This document shows, in pieces, positions 33,066 to 42,491 of a stretch of DNA of 64,000 nucleotides (position 1 is the first letter of the stretch; every line of letters starts with the position of its first letter). Origin of the DNA: Rhodospirillales bacterium. GTDB taxonomy: Bacteria > Pseudomonadota > Alphaproteobacteria > SP197. The notes under the pieces are model-generated. The model did no database searches. It was not told the DNA's origin and saw nothing but the letters and a program-made list of their open reading frames with translations. A program made the translations under genes and the position numbers. The DNA lies in NCBI GenBank assembly GCA_014323865.1, contig JACONG010000001.1, forward strand, positions 19,928 to 83,927, in the 5' to 3' direction.

Positions 33066-34256
33066 ATGGCCAGCTATTCGGGCGAGTCCGAAGACCTGAA
33101 GCCGGCGAAAGCCGTCTTCTGGAACGACCCCAGGGTCCGCGCCATTTTCTGGCAGATCGTGGCGGTCATCTGTGTGGTGGCGGTCTTCGGTTATCTGATA
33201 CACAACACGATCGAAAACCTCGAGCGCCAGAATATCGCGTCGGGATTCGGCTTCTTCGAGATGGAAGCCGGTTTCGCCATCGGCGAAGGGCTGATCGAGT
33301 ATTCCTCCGCCGACACCTATCTCCGCGCAATCACCGTCGGCCTGCTGAACACAGTCAAGGTCGCTGCGATCGGCATCGTCTTCGCGACCATCATCGGCAC
33401 CATGGTCGGCATCGCCCGGCTGTCGCCGAACTGGATCGTGGCGCGGCTTTCGACCGTCTACATCGAGATCCTGCGCAACATCCCGCTGCTTCTGCAGCTC
33501 TTCTTCTGGTACGCGCTGATCGTCGAGGTGCTCCCCAGGGCCAAGGAGGCCTATGGGCCGTTCCTCGGCGTCTACCTGTCGAACCGCGGCTTCAATGTCC
33601 CGATGCCCAACCACTATGGTTATCTCGGCGTGCTGGCCGGACTGGTCATCGGCTTGGCGGTCTTTGTCTGGCTCTATCGGCGCAACAAGAAGATCCACGA
33701 CCAGACCGGTGACGTGAAACCCACCTTCGCCCCGGGTATCGGCCTCGTCGCGGGGCTCATGATCGTCGGCTGGTTTGCCGGCGGCGTACCGACCAGCTTC
33801 GACATGCCGGAACTGGGAAACTTCTCGTTCTCGGGCGGCGGCGAGGTCACGGCCGAATTCCTCGCTCTCTGGCTCGGCCTGACGCTCTACACGGCAGCGT
33901 TCATCGCCGAGATTGTCCGAAGCGGCATTCTCGCGGTCACCAGGGGCCAATGGGAGGCGGCCGGCTCGCTCGGGCTGCGTCGCGGGCAGATCCTGCGTTT
34001 CGTGGTTCTGCCCCAGGCACTCAGGGTCATCATTCCGCCCACCACGAGCCAATACCTGAACCTTACCAAGAACAGCTCGCTCGCCGTTGCGATCGGATAT
34101 CCCGACATCGTCTCCACGGCGAACACGACAATCAACCAGACCGGGCAGGCCATCGAGGGCATCGCCATCATCATGGGGGTCTACCTGACCCTGAGCCTTT
34201 CGATCTCGCTGTTCATGAACTGGTACAACAAGAAAATATCACTGGTGGAGCGATGA
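33066..34256 (+). CDS. aapQ: General L-amino acid ABC transporter permease AapQ
   Basis: A 396-residue inner-membrane permease. After a long N-terminal part with one helix (about residues 31-49), the HisM-type core starts at TVGLLNTVKVAAIGIVFATI and ends with the EAA loop GQWEAAGSLGLRRGQILRFV, which contacts the AapP ATPase. The insertion of about 90 residues between the first and later helices of the core is normal for AapQ/BztB. Its stop TGA sits in ATGACATGACGG, two bases before the aapM start, so the two permeases are coupled. Confidence 0.9.
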   Translation: MASYSGESEDLKPAKAVFWNDPRVRAIFWQIVAVICVVAVFGYLIHNTIENLERQNIASGFGFFEMEAGFAIGEGLIEYSSADTYLRAITVGLLNTVKVAAIGIVFATIIGTMVGIARLSPNWIVARLSTVYIEILRNIPLLLQLFFWYALIVEVLPRAKEAYGPFLGVYLSNRGFNVPMPNHYGYLGVLAGLVIGLAVFVWLYRRNKKIHDQTGDVKPTFAPGIGLVAGLMIVGWFAGGVPTSFDMPELGNFSFSGGGEVTAEFLALWLGLTLYTAAFIAEIVRSGILAVTRGQWEAAGSLGLRRGQILRFVVLPQALRVIIPPTTSQYLNLTKNSSLAVAIGYPDIVSTANTTINQTGQAIEGIAIIMGVYLTLSLSISLFMNWYNKKISLVER

Positions 34257-34257
34257 C

Positions 34258-35367
34258 ATGACGGATTCCACCGCAAACACACAAACCGGGTGGGAAAGCC
34301 CGCCCAAGAGCGAGGTCGGCGTTATCGGCTGGATGCGCAAGAACCTGTTCTCGAACTGGTTCAACAGCTTCCTGACGATCCTGGCGATCTACCTCCTGGT
34401 CACGACGATCCCCGGGATCATCCAGTGGGCGTTCATCGACTCGATCTGGGGCGACAACTCGCCCGACATCTGTCGCGAGGCGCAGGGCGCGTGCTGGTCG
34501 TTCATCTACGAAAAGCATCGCTTCATCCTGTTCGGCGTCTACACGTTCGACGAACACTGGCGTCCGCTGGTGGCGATGATCATCTTCCTGTTCCTGATCT
34601 TCGCGAGCTGTCTGAAGCCCGTCTGGCGTCTGGGCTGGTGGATCCTGGCAGGCTGGGGCATTGGTCTGGTCTTCGTCGGGATCTTCATGTGGGGTGGCGT
34701 GTTCGGCATGACCTACGTCGACCAGAGCCAGTGGGGCGGCCTGCCGCTGACACTGTTTCTGGCGACCTTCGGCACCATCTTCGCCTTCCCGATCGGTATC
34801 TTCCTGGCGCTCGGCCGGCGCTCGAAGATGCCGATCATCCGGTCGTTCAGTGTCGCCTACATCGAGCTGATCCGCGGCGTGCCGCTGATCTCGATCCTGT
34901 TCATGGCCTCGGTGATGTTCCCGCTGTTCCTGCCCGCAGGCGTGTCGATCGACAAGCTGCTGCGTGCGCAGGTGGGCATCATCCTGTTCGGCGGGGCCTA
35001 TGCCGCGGAAATCATTCGTGGCGGTTTGCAGGCCATCCCGCGCGGCCAGTACGAGGCCGCGGACGCCATGGGACTGACCTACTGGCAATCCATGCTCAGG
35101 ATCATCCTGCCCCAGGCGCTCAGGATCACGATTCCGCCGATGGTCAACGGCTTCATCGGTGGGTTCAAGGACACCTCGCTGGTGGTCATCATCGGTCTCT
35201 TCGACCTGCTGATGACGAGTCGCGTGGCCTTCCAGGACATCAACTGGCGCCCCTTCTTCGTCGAGGGATACCTGTTCTGCGCCATGATCTACTTCTGCTT
35301 CTGCTTCTTCATGTCGCGTTATTCGATGTGGCTGGAGAAGGACCTGTCCAGGGGTCACAACCATTAG
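34258..35367 (+). CDS. aapM: General L-amino acid ABC transporter permease AapM
   Basis: A 369-residue permease partner of AapQ, with about eight helices. The EAA loop is GQYEAADAMGLTYWQSMLRI, then ILPQALRITIPPM. The hydrophilic N-terminus WESPPKSEVGVIGWMRKNLF is family-typical. The start lies in a 5-bp duplication (ATGACATGACGG); the first ATG would give only Met-Thr-stop, whose TGA overlaps the real ATG. It is followed 11 bp later by aapP. Confidence 0.9.
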   Translation: MTDSTANTQTGWESPPKSEVGVIGWMRKNLFSNWFNSFLTILAIYLLVTTIPGIIQWAFIDSIWGDNSPDICREAQGACWSFIYEKHRFILFGVYTFDEHWRPLVAMIIFLFLIFASCLKPVWRLGWWILAGWGIGLVFVGIFMWGGVFGMTYVDQSQWGGLPLTLFLATFGTIFAFPIGIFLALGRRSKMPIIRSFSVAYIELIRGVPLISILFMASVMFPLFLPAGVSIDKLLRAQVGIILFGGAYAAEIIRGGLQAIPRGQYEAADAMGLTYWQSMLRIILPQALRITIPPMVNGFIGGFKDTSLVVIIGLFDLLMTSRVAFQDINWRPFFVEGYLFCAMIYFCFCFFMSRYSMWLEKDLSRGHNH

Positions 35368-35378
35368 GGAGATGAGGC

Positions 35379-36149
35379 ATGGCTAACGCACGAGAGGCCG
35401 CCACGCCCAACCTGGGTGTCGCCGTCGAACTGCGGCATCTGCACAAGTGGTACGGGGACTTCCACGTCCTCAAGGACATCAACCTCACCGTCCGCCAGGG
35501 CGAGAAGGTGGTGGTCTGCGGGCCCTCTGGCTCGGGCAAATCGACCATGATCCGGTGCATCAACCGGCTGGAGGAACACCAGCGCGGGCACCTGTTCGTG
35601 GAAGGCCTGGAGCTGACCAACGACCTCAAGCAGATCGAGGCGATCCGCAAGGAGGTCGGCATGGTGTTCCAGCACTTCAACCTTTTCCCGCACATGACCG
35701 TGCTCGACAACCTCATCCTGGGTCCGACCTGGGTGCGCAAGGTGCCGCGCAATGAGGCGATCGACACCGCCATGATGTATCTGGAGCGCGTGAAGATCCC
35801 CGAACAGGTCAACAAGTATCCCGGCCAGCTCTCGGGCGGTCAGCAGCAGCGCGTGGCAATCGCCCGCTCGCTCTGCATGAAACCCAAGATCATGCTGTTC
35901 GACGAACCCACCAGCGCGCTCGATCCGGAGATGATCAAGGAGGTGCTCGACGTCATGGTCGAGCTCGCCAACGAGGGTATGACCATGATCTGCGTGACCC
36001 ACGAGATGGGCTTCGCGCGTACCGTGGGCGACACCATGGTGTTCATGGATCAGGGTGAGATCGTCGAGATGGAGGAGCCCGAAGAGTTCTTCGCCAATCC
36101 GAAGAACGAGCGGACCCAACTCTTCCTGAGCCAGATCCTCTCGCACTGA
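35379..36149 (+). CDS. aapP: General L-amino acid ABC transporter ATP-binding protein AapP
   Basis: A 256-residue ATPase of the polar amino acid uptake group. Walker A is [14 protein letters not shown] (about residues 47-60), Q-loop [14 protein letters not shown], signature [16 protein letters not shown], Walker [15 protein letters not shown], and H-loop [15 protein letters not shown]. All catalytic residues are intact, in contrast to the ABC protein at 22419. It drives import through AapQM. Confidence 0.93.
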   Translation: MANAREAATPNLGVAVELRHLHKWYGDFHVLKDINLTVRQGEKVVVCGPSGSGKSTMIRCINRLEEHQRGHLFVEGLELTNDLKQIEAIRKEVGMVFQHFNLFPHMTVLDNLILGPTWVRKVPRNEAIDTAMMYLERVKIPEQVNKYPGQLSGGQQQRVAIARSLCMKPKIMLFDEPTSALDPEMIKEVLDVMVELANEGMTMICVTHEMGFARTVGDTMVFMDQGEIVEMEEPEEFFANPKNERTQLFLSQILSH

Positions 36150-36219
36150 TTCCGGATCATCACCGGCAGTTGATTCGTTTGGGGCGGTGGTCTGAAAGCC
36201 AGAGTGCCGCCGGACGCGT

Positions 36220-36336
36220 TTCGACGAGGGCCGCTACCCGGTCGTCAAGCGCGACGGCACCTGCTGTTGGATGCAGGAGAGCCCGGCCACGCTGCATCCC
36301 TTCACGGTGATCGAAGGCGATATCACGGCTCGATAG
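36220..36336 (+). pseudogene. Unassigned C-terminal gene remnant
   Basis: A protein-like frame reading FDEGRYPVVKRDGTCCWMQE, then SPATLHPFTVIEGDITAR and a TAG. There is no start codon before an upstream stop at 36193-36195, and the last 14 bp overlap the convergent DMT gene. I cannot name the family; the codon pattern suggests the 3' end of a deleted gene. Confidence 0.35.
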
Positions 36337-37231
36337 GGGTCGCGCGCCGCTGTGGTGACAGGACGTCGAGCACTCCCGCGCCGACGATCAGCACAGCGCC
36401 GATCAGGACGTTGAGGCCCATCACCTCATCGGTCAGCAGCGCTGCCGAGACGACGCCGAACAGCACCTCCGACAGCATCAGAATGCCGACCAGGCCGGGC
36501 GAGAGCCAACGGGCACCCCAGAAGTTCATCCACATGCTCGGGACGACCCAGACCGCAGCGGCAACAGCCGCCCAGGGCAAGGCATCGAGCCAGGCAGACG
36601 GCGCAGGCGCACCCACCGCCGCAATGGCAGGAATCTGAGCCAGCGCCACGGCGGCCACCGCACCTGCCAGCGACTGCACGAAGACCTTTTCAAAATCCGG
36701 CAGGGCCGATGTCATGCGCATTCCGACAATGGCGAGCGCAAAAAGCACGCTCGATGCCAGCGTCATCCATTCCTGCCAGGTCGTGGGCCATGGCGCGGCG
36801 TTGCCGTCGCCCGACAACACGACCAGCAGTCCGCCGAAACTGAGCGCGATGGCGCCCAGGCGCGGCAGTGTGATCGCTTCGCCCAGCAGGAGCCTGCCTG
36901 CGAGCGTAGTCCAGATCGGCAAGGTGTAGAAGATCAGAACCGTGCGTGCGACGTCGCCGTAGATCAGCGCATCCATGTACATCACGGCAGACAGGCCCGC
37001 GGTCGAGGCGACGAGCCACAAGCGCAGGTTCCGAAGGCGACGGCGACGAGCGATCGCGACGGGCAACATCAGAACGACCGCCGCAGCGAAGATGATGGCC
37101 GGTGCATAACCTGCGGTGATGCCAACACCATCGAGCCAGCGGCTCGGAATCCACAAGGTTCCCCAGATGGCTGCCGCACCGAGGATGGCGGCGACCGGAA
37201 AAGTACGGGTTCGGGGGGCGTTGGCAGTCAT
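36323..37231 (-). CDS. DMT-family transporter (EamA)
   Basis: A 302-residue ten-helix EamA carrier, second of two DMT genes in the window and not closely similar to the one at 29072. Repeat 1 includes AAAIWGTLWIPSRWL and LLLGEAITLPRLGAIALSFG. Repeat 2 includes NFWGARWLSPGLVGILMLSE. ATG 37231 (MTANAPRTRTF) is preferred over one ten codons upstream because of its position before helix 1. The substrate is unknown. Confidence 0.8.
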   Translation of the reverse strand: MTANAPRTRTFPVAAILGAAAIWGTLWIPSRWLDGVGITAGYAPAIIFAAAVVLMLPVAIARRRRLRNLRLWLVASTAGLSAVMYMDALIYGDVARTVLIFYTLPIWTTLAGRLLLGEAITLPRLGAIALSFGGLLVVLSGDGNAAPWPTTWQEWMTLASSVLFALAIVGMRMTSALPDFEKVFVQSLAGAVAAVALAQIPAIAAVGAPAPSAWLDALPWAAVAAAVWVVPSMWMNFWGARWLSPGLVGILMLSEVLFGVVSAALLTDEVMGLNVLIGAVLIVGAGVLDVLSPQRRATPIEP

Positions 37232-37686
37232 GACGCCGCAACCTTTCCCCAATCGGATCACCGGTCAACGCCCGCCCGCATGGACGCCGCTGGGCCGCAC
37301 GCCTACGATTCTCCCGTCACGCCCCCGGGAGGCCGCCTGATGAACACACAGCGTCGTTTGCTCTCTTCTCTCGCGGCCGCCCGGCTGGCGCGCGAGGACG
37401 GTTTTCATCCGCTCAGGCTGACCTTCCGGCAGGGGCTGGGCGGCGCTTGGCATCCTGCTGGCCGGTATGGCGCTGGTACAGAAACAGCGTGTGGTGCGGG
37501 ACCAGATCCGGTCGGACGAAGCGGAGGATGCGTTCCTTGTGGGTCATGGCCATGCGAGATGTTCCCTTTCGGGTGCGCAGACCAGGTGTCGGATGCGGTG
37601 ACAACAAAGGCTCGATTCCGGCTGGGCTTTTCTTCATAGTCCGGCGTCCCGCGCCCCGCTCGCCTACCCTTTCCCGGAGACAGACC
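37232..37686. other. Gene-poor stretch with unassigned fragments
   Basis: 455 bp without a supportable gene. A plus-strand frame from ATG 37340 (MNTQRRLLSSLAAARLARED) runs about 100 codons, and a different frame near 37451 encodes a hydrophobic LGILLAGMALVQKQRVVRDQ. On the minus strand a short frame begins MAMTHKERILRFVRPDLVPH. None forms a complete gene, so I read the stretch as decayed sequence. Confidence 0.4.
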
Positions 37687-39678
37687 TTGGCCTTGACGCT
37701 CGGCATCGACACCGGCGGCACCTATACCGATGCGGTGCTGTTCGACACCGAACGCGGCGTGCTGACCGGTGCGAAAGCGCTGACCACCAAGCACGACCTG
37801 ACCATCGGCGTGGCCGAAGCCGTCGACAAGGTGATCGACGAGCATGCCGCAGACATCGCGCTGGTCTCTATCTCCACCACGCTGGCGACCAATGCCATCG
37901 TCGAAGGCCAGGGCAGTCCGGCCGCGCTGATCCTGGTCGGCCATGCGCCGGCCGATGCGACCCGGCCCGATCTGACACGTGCGCTGGGCGGCGATCCCGT
38001 CATTGCCGTCCACGGCGGGCATGACGCCATGGGTGAGGAACGCGCCCCGCTCGATCTCGACACGGTCAGAGCCGAGGCTGACAAGGTGCGTGGCCGCGTT
38101 TCCGCCTTTGCCGTCTCCTCGCTCTTTGCCGTGCGCAATCCCGAACACGAGATCGCGGTGCGCGACATGCTGCGCGAGACGACCGGGCTGCCGGTCTCCT
38201 GCGCCCACAGCCTGAGTTCGGAGCTCGACGCACCGCGCCGTGCCCTGACCGCTCTGCTCAACGCCCGGCTGATCCCGCTCATCCAGGGCCTGATCGTCGC
38301 CGTGCGCGACCTCATGGAAGAGCGTGGCGTCGCCGCCCCCATCATGGTGGTCAAGGGCGACGGCTCGCTGATCGATGCCGCAACGGCGCTGGAATCGCCG
38401 GTCGAGACCATTCTCTCCGGTCCGGCTGCCAGCGTGGTAGGCGCTCACCATCTCTCCTCCCGCGACGACGCCTTTGTCTCCGATATTGGCGGTACGACGA
38501 CCGACATTGCTCTGGTGCGCGACGGCCGCCCTCTGCTCGACCCGCAGGGTGCCTATGTCGGTGGCTATCGCACCATGGTGCGCGCGGTGGCCGTGCACAC
38601 CTCCGGCCTCGGGGGCGACAGCGAGGTTCGACTGGACGACCGTGGCTGCATTCAGGTCGGCCCCCGACGGGCGGTACCGCTGGCACTCCTGACCTCGCGC
38701 TTTCCCGAGACGATGGCGGTGCTGGAAGCCCAGATGGAGCGTGGTTGGCCCGCCGAGTACGATGGCATCTTCGTGCTGCGCCAGCGGTCGCTCGACACCG
38801 ATCTCTCGGAGCTCACGCGGCCCCAACGCCGTCTTTGGGAGCAACTGGCCGACGGCCCCGTCGGGATGGACGAACTTTATCGCGACCAGTCGCCCAAGCT
38901 GCCGCTGGAACGGCTGCTCGACCGCGGGCTGGTGATCCTCTCGCGTTACACGCCATCCGACGCCTCCCATGTCTTGGGACTGCACGGATCCTGGAACGCC
39001 GAGGCTTCGGCGATCGGCGCGCGTCTCTGGGTGCGCTGGTGGAGCATCACCGGTCACAACGCGCCCGAGGACCCGGCCGACTTCGCCACGCTGGTGGTCA
39101 ACGCCACGAACACGGCGACCACCCGGGCGCTGCTGGAAGCAGCGGCGGCCGAACGACACAGGCTGGCCCTGCCCACGGGGCGCGCGGCCGCGGCCCTGCT
39201 GGCCCCGGCGCTTGAGGGCCGTGAAAGCGACCTCTTCGACATCGGCATCCACTTCAAACGCCCGGTGGTGGCCGTCGGCGCACCCGCTGAGACCTACTAT
39301 CCCGAAATCGGCCGCAGGCTTCACACCGAAGCGGTCGTCCCGCCGCACGCCGATGTCTGCAACGCCGTCGGCGCAGTCGCCGGCGGCGTAGCCCAACGGG
39401 TCGATGCGCTGATCACGGCACCCCAGGAGGGCCTTTACCGTTGTCACCTGTCCGAAGGCATCGCCGACTTCGAGGACCTCGAGGAAGCGGCCAAGCATAC
39501 GGAGACCGACGTGAGCCTGCGCGCACGGCTGGCCGCCGAACAGATCGGTGCCGACGACATCGCCGTACAAATCGAGCGTCACGACGAGATCGTCGCCGGC
39601 AAGGACGGCAGCAGGCTCTTCATCGAAAGCCGGATCTCGGCGCTGGCGACCGGACGACCGGCGTTGGCGACCTCCTGA
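37687..39678 (+). CDS. Hydantoinase/oxoprolinase family protein, stand-alone HyuA-like
   Basis: A 663-residue HyuA relative. The N-terminal phosphate loop is LGIDTGGTYTDAVLFDTE, the second ASKHA motif is VSDIGGTTTDIALVRDG (about residue 265), and the acidic/GP loop is VETILSGPAASVVGAHH. After residue 330 it carries an extra segment (AVLEAQMERGWPAEYDG ... LWEQLADGPVGMDELYR) that resembles a helical insertion and is absent from the first HyuA. Unlike the pair at 322-4049 it has no HyuB partner. The TTG at 37687 has a GGAG site 8 bp upstream and is preferred. It is followed by the SUF regulator. Function uncertain. Confidence 0.8.
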   Translation: MALTLGIDTGGTYTDAVLFDTERGVLTGAKALTTKHDLTIGVAEAVDKVIDEHAADIALVSISTTLATNAIVEGQGSPAALILVGHAPADATRPDLTRALGGDPVIAVHGGHDAMGEERAPLDLDTVRAEADKVRGRVSAFAVSSLFAVRNPEHEIAVRDMLRETTGLPVSCAHSLSSELDAPRRALTALLNARLIPLIQGLIVAVRDLMEERGVAAPIMVVKGDGSLIDAATALESPVETILSGPAASVVGAHHLSSRDDAFVSDIGGTTTDIALVRDGRPLLDPQGAYVGGYRTMVRAVAVHTSGLGGDSEVRLDDRGCIQVGPRRAVPLALLTSRFPETMAVLEAQMERGWPAEYDGIFVLRQRSLDTDLSELTRPQRRLWEQLADGPVGMDELYRDQSPKLPLERLLDRGLVILSRYTPSDASHVLGLHGSWNAEASAIGARLWVRWWSITGHNAPEDPADFATLVVNATNTATTRALLEAAAAERHRLALPTGRAAAALLAPALEGRESDLFDIGIHFKRPVVAVGAPAETYYPEIGRRLHTEAVVPPHADVCNAVGAVAGGVAQRVDALITAPQEGLYRCHLSEGIADFEDLEEAAKHTETDVSLRARLAAEQIGADDIAVQIERHDEIVAGKDGSRLFIESRISALATGRPALATS

Positions 39679-39685
39679 TTCCGAC

Positions 39686-39739
39686 TTGACTCCCGGGACG
39701 TTCCGCCACATATGGGAGAAAGAGAACCAAATCGGTTCT
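39686..39739 (+). promoter_or_regulatory. Promoter/operator candidate for the SUF operon
   Basis: TTGACT (39686-39691) is a good -35 box; a weak -10-like CATATG lies 17 bp later (39709-39714). Just downstream is the palindrome AGAACC-AAATC-GGTTCT (39723-39739), a natural place for repression by a dimeric regulator such as the Rrf2 protein encoded next. It does not match the E. coli IscR consensus, so the binding protein is inferred. Confidence 0.4.
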
Positions 39740-39763
39740 GTTTCGCGAGATCCAGGACATCCC

Positions 39764-39787
39764 ATGATCAGCCAAGACATCCCATGA
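39764..39787 (+). CDS. Seven-codon leader ORF coupled to the SUF regulator
   Basis: ATG ATC AGC CAA GAC ATC CCA TGA encodes MISQDIP. Its TGA (39785-39787) overlaps the regulator's ATG (39784-39786) as ATGA. It arises from a 20-bp tandem duplication that copied the start region (GACATCCCATGATCAG at 39756-39771 and 39776-39791). Translation would reach the regulator by reinitiation. Confidence 0.45.
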   Translation: MISQDIP

Positions 39788-40236
39788 TCAGATTGAGCCG
39801 GATGGCCGACTACGGCGTTGTCGTCATGACCTACCTTGCGTGGCGCCGTCAGGAGAACCAGACCGCCCATCAGGTGGCCGCAGGCACGGGCCTGTCGGAG
39901 GCAACCGTCGGCAAACTGCTGAAGGTCTTTGCTAGGGGCTGCCTGCTGGAGAGCCACCGCGGCGCACGCGGCGGCTACGAGTTGACGCGCAAGCCCGAGG
40001 AGATTTCCATCGCCGAAATCGTCCAGGCCGTGGACGGCCCCATTGCGCTGACGCTCTGCGTCGACGAGCACCCGGGCAGCTGCAATGTCGAGTCGCTGTG
40101 TCCCATGCGCGGCGGCTGGAACCAGATCAACACGGCACTGCGCGAAGCCTTCGAGGACGTGTCGCTTGCCGCCATGGCCTTCCCCACCGTGACAGAGATT
40201 GCCGAGTGCAGCGATGCGCCGGCCGCCAGCCAGTAG
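39784..40236 (+). CDS. Rrf2-family SUF operon regulator (IscR/SufR-like)
   Basis: A 150-residue winged-helix Rrf2 regulator. The HTH region is HQVAAGTGLSEATVGKLLKV, then the wing SHRGARGGYELTRKPEEIS. Three cysteines in LCVDEHPGSCNVESLCPM (spacing C-x8-C-x5-C) are placed like the [2Fe-2S] ligands of IscR, so it probably senses cluster status. It heads rrf2-sufBCDSU-sufT-sufA and ends 9 bp before sufB. The ATG at 39784 is the second of two duplicated start regions; the first is in another frame. Confidence 0.88.
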   Translation: MIRLSRMADYGVVVMTYLAWRRQENQTAHQVAAGTGLSEATVGKLLKVFARGCLLESHRGARGGYELTRKPEEISIAEIVQAVDGPIALTLCVDEHPGSCNVESLCPMRGGWNQINTALREAFEDVSLAAMAFPTVTEIAECSDAPAASQ

Positions 40237-40245
40237 GAGCACCGA

Positions 40246-41706
<1,461 letters not shown>

Positions 41707-41733
41707 GGCAAAGCAGAAACAACAGGACACACC

Positions 41734-42489
41734 ATGAGCATTCTTTCGATCAGGAACCTGCATGCCGAAGTCGACGGCAAGGCAATCCTCAAGGGCATCG
41801 ACCTGGAGATGGGCGCGGGCGAGGTCCACGCCATTATGGGCCCGAACGGCTCCGGCAAGTCGACCCTTAGCTACGTGCTCTCGGGCCGAGACGGATACGA
41901 GGTCACCAGGGGCGAGGTGATCTACAAGGGTGAGAATCTGCTGGAGATGGAACCCGAGGAGCGCGCGCAGTCGGGCGTCTTCCTGGCCTTCCAGTATCCG
42001 GTCGAGATTCCCGGCGTGCCGACCGTGACCTTCCTGAAGCAGGCCATGAACTCGGTGCGCAGGGCACGCGGCGAGAAGGAACTCGACGCCTTCGAGTTCA
42101 AGAAGCTGATGGATGCGCGTCTGAAGGAACTCTCGATCGCCAACGACATGGTGCGCCGTGCGCTCAACTCCGGGTTCTCTGGCGGTGAGAAGAAGCGCAT
42201 GGAAGTGCTCCAGATGGCGCTTCTGGAACCGACCCTGGCGGTGCTTGACGAGACCGACTCCGGCCTCGACATCGATGCGCTGAAGCTGGTCGCCGACGGC
42301 GTCAACGCACTGCGTTCGCCCGAACGTTCCATGCTGGTGATCACTCACTACCAGCGTCTGCTCGACTATATCGTGCCCGATCATGTCCACGTGCTGGCTC
42401 ACGGCAAGATCGTGAAGAGCGGCGACAAATCGCTCGCGCTCGCGCTCGAGGAGAAGGGTTACGCCGACATCGTGGCGGCGGCGGCCTGA
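41734..42489 (+). CDS. sufC: Fe-S cluster assembly ATPase SufC
   Basis: A 251-residue ABC-type ATPase that powers conformational change in SufBC2D. Walker A is MGPNGSGKSTLSYV (about residues 34-47), signature FSGGEKKRMEVLQM, Walker B LAVLDETDSGLDIDALK, and H-loop MLVITHYQRLLDYI. The atypical DETDSGLD Walker B/D-loop is characteristic of SufC. It ends 2 bp before sufD. Confidence 0.95.
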   Translation: MSILSIRNLHAEVDGKAILKGIDLEMGAGEVHAIMGPNGSGKSTLSYVLSGRDGYEVTRGEVIYKGENLLEMEPEERAQSGVFLAFQYPVEIPGVPTVTFLKQAMNSVRRARGEKELDAFEFKKLMDARLKELSIANDMVRRALNSGFSGGEKKRMEVLQMALLEPTLAVLDETDSGLDIDALKLVADGVNALRSPERSMLVITHYQRLLDYIVPDHVHVLAHGKIVKSGDKSLALALEEKGYADIVAAAA

Positions 42490-42491
42490 CC

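Noticed and set aside
37415..37560. Minus-strand MAMTHKERILRF... resembling the start of a uroporphyrinogen decarboxylase-like protein
   Set aside because: Only about eight residues resemble the family and the remainder does not; too weak for a remnant call.
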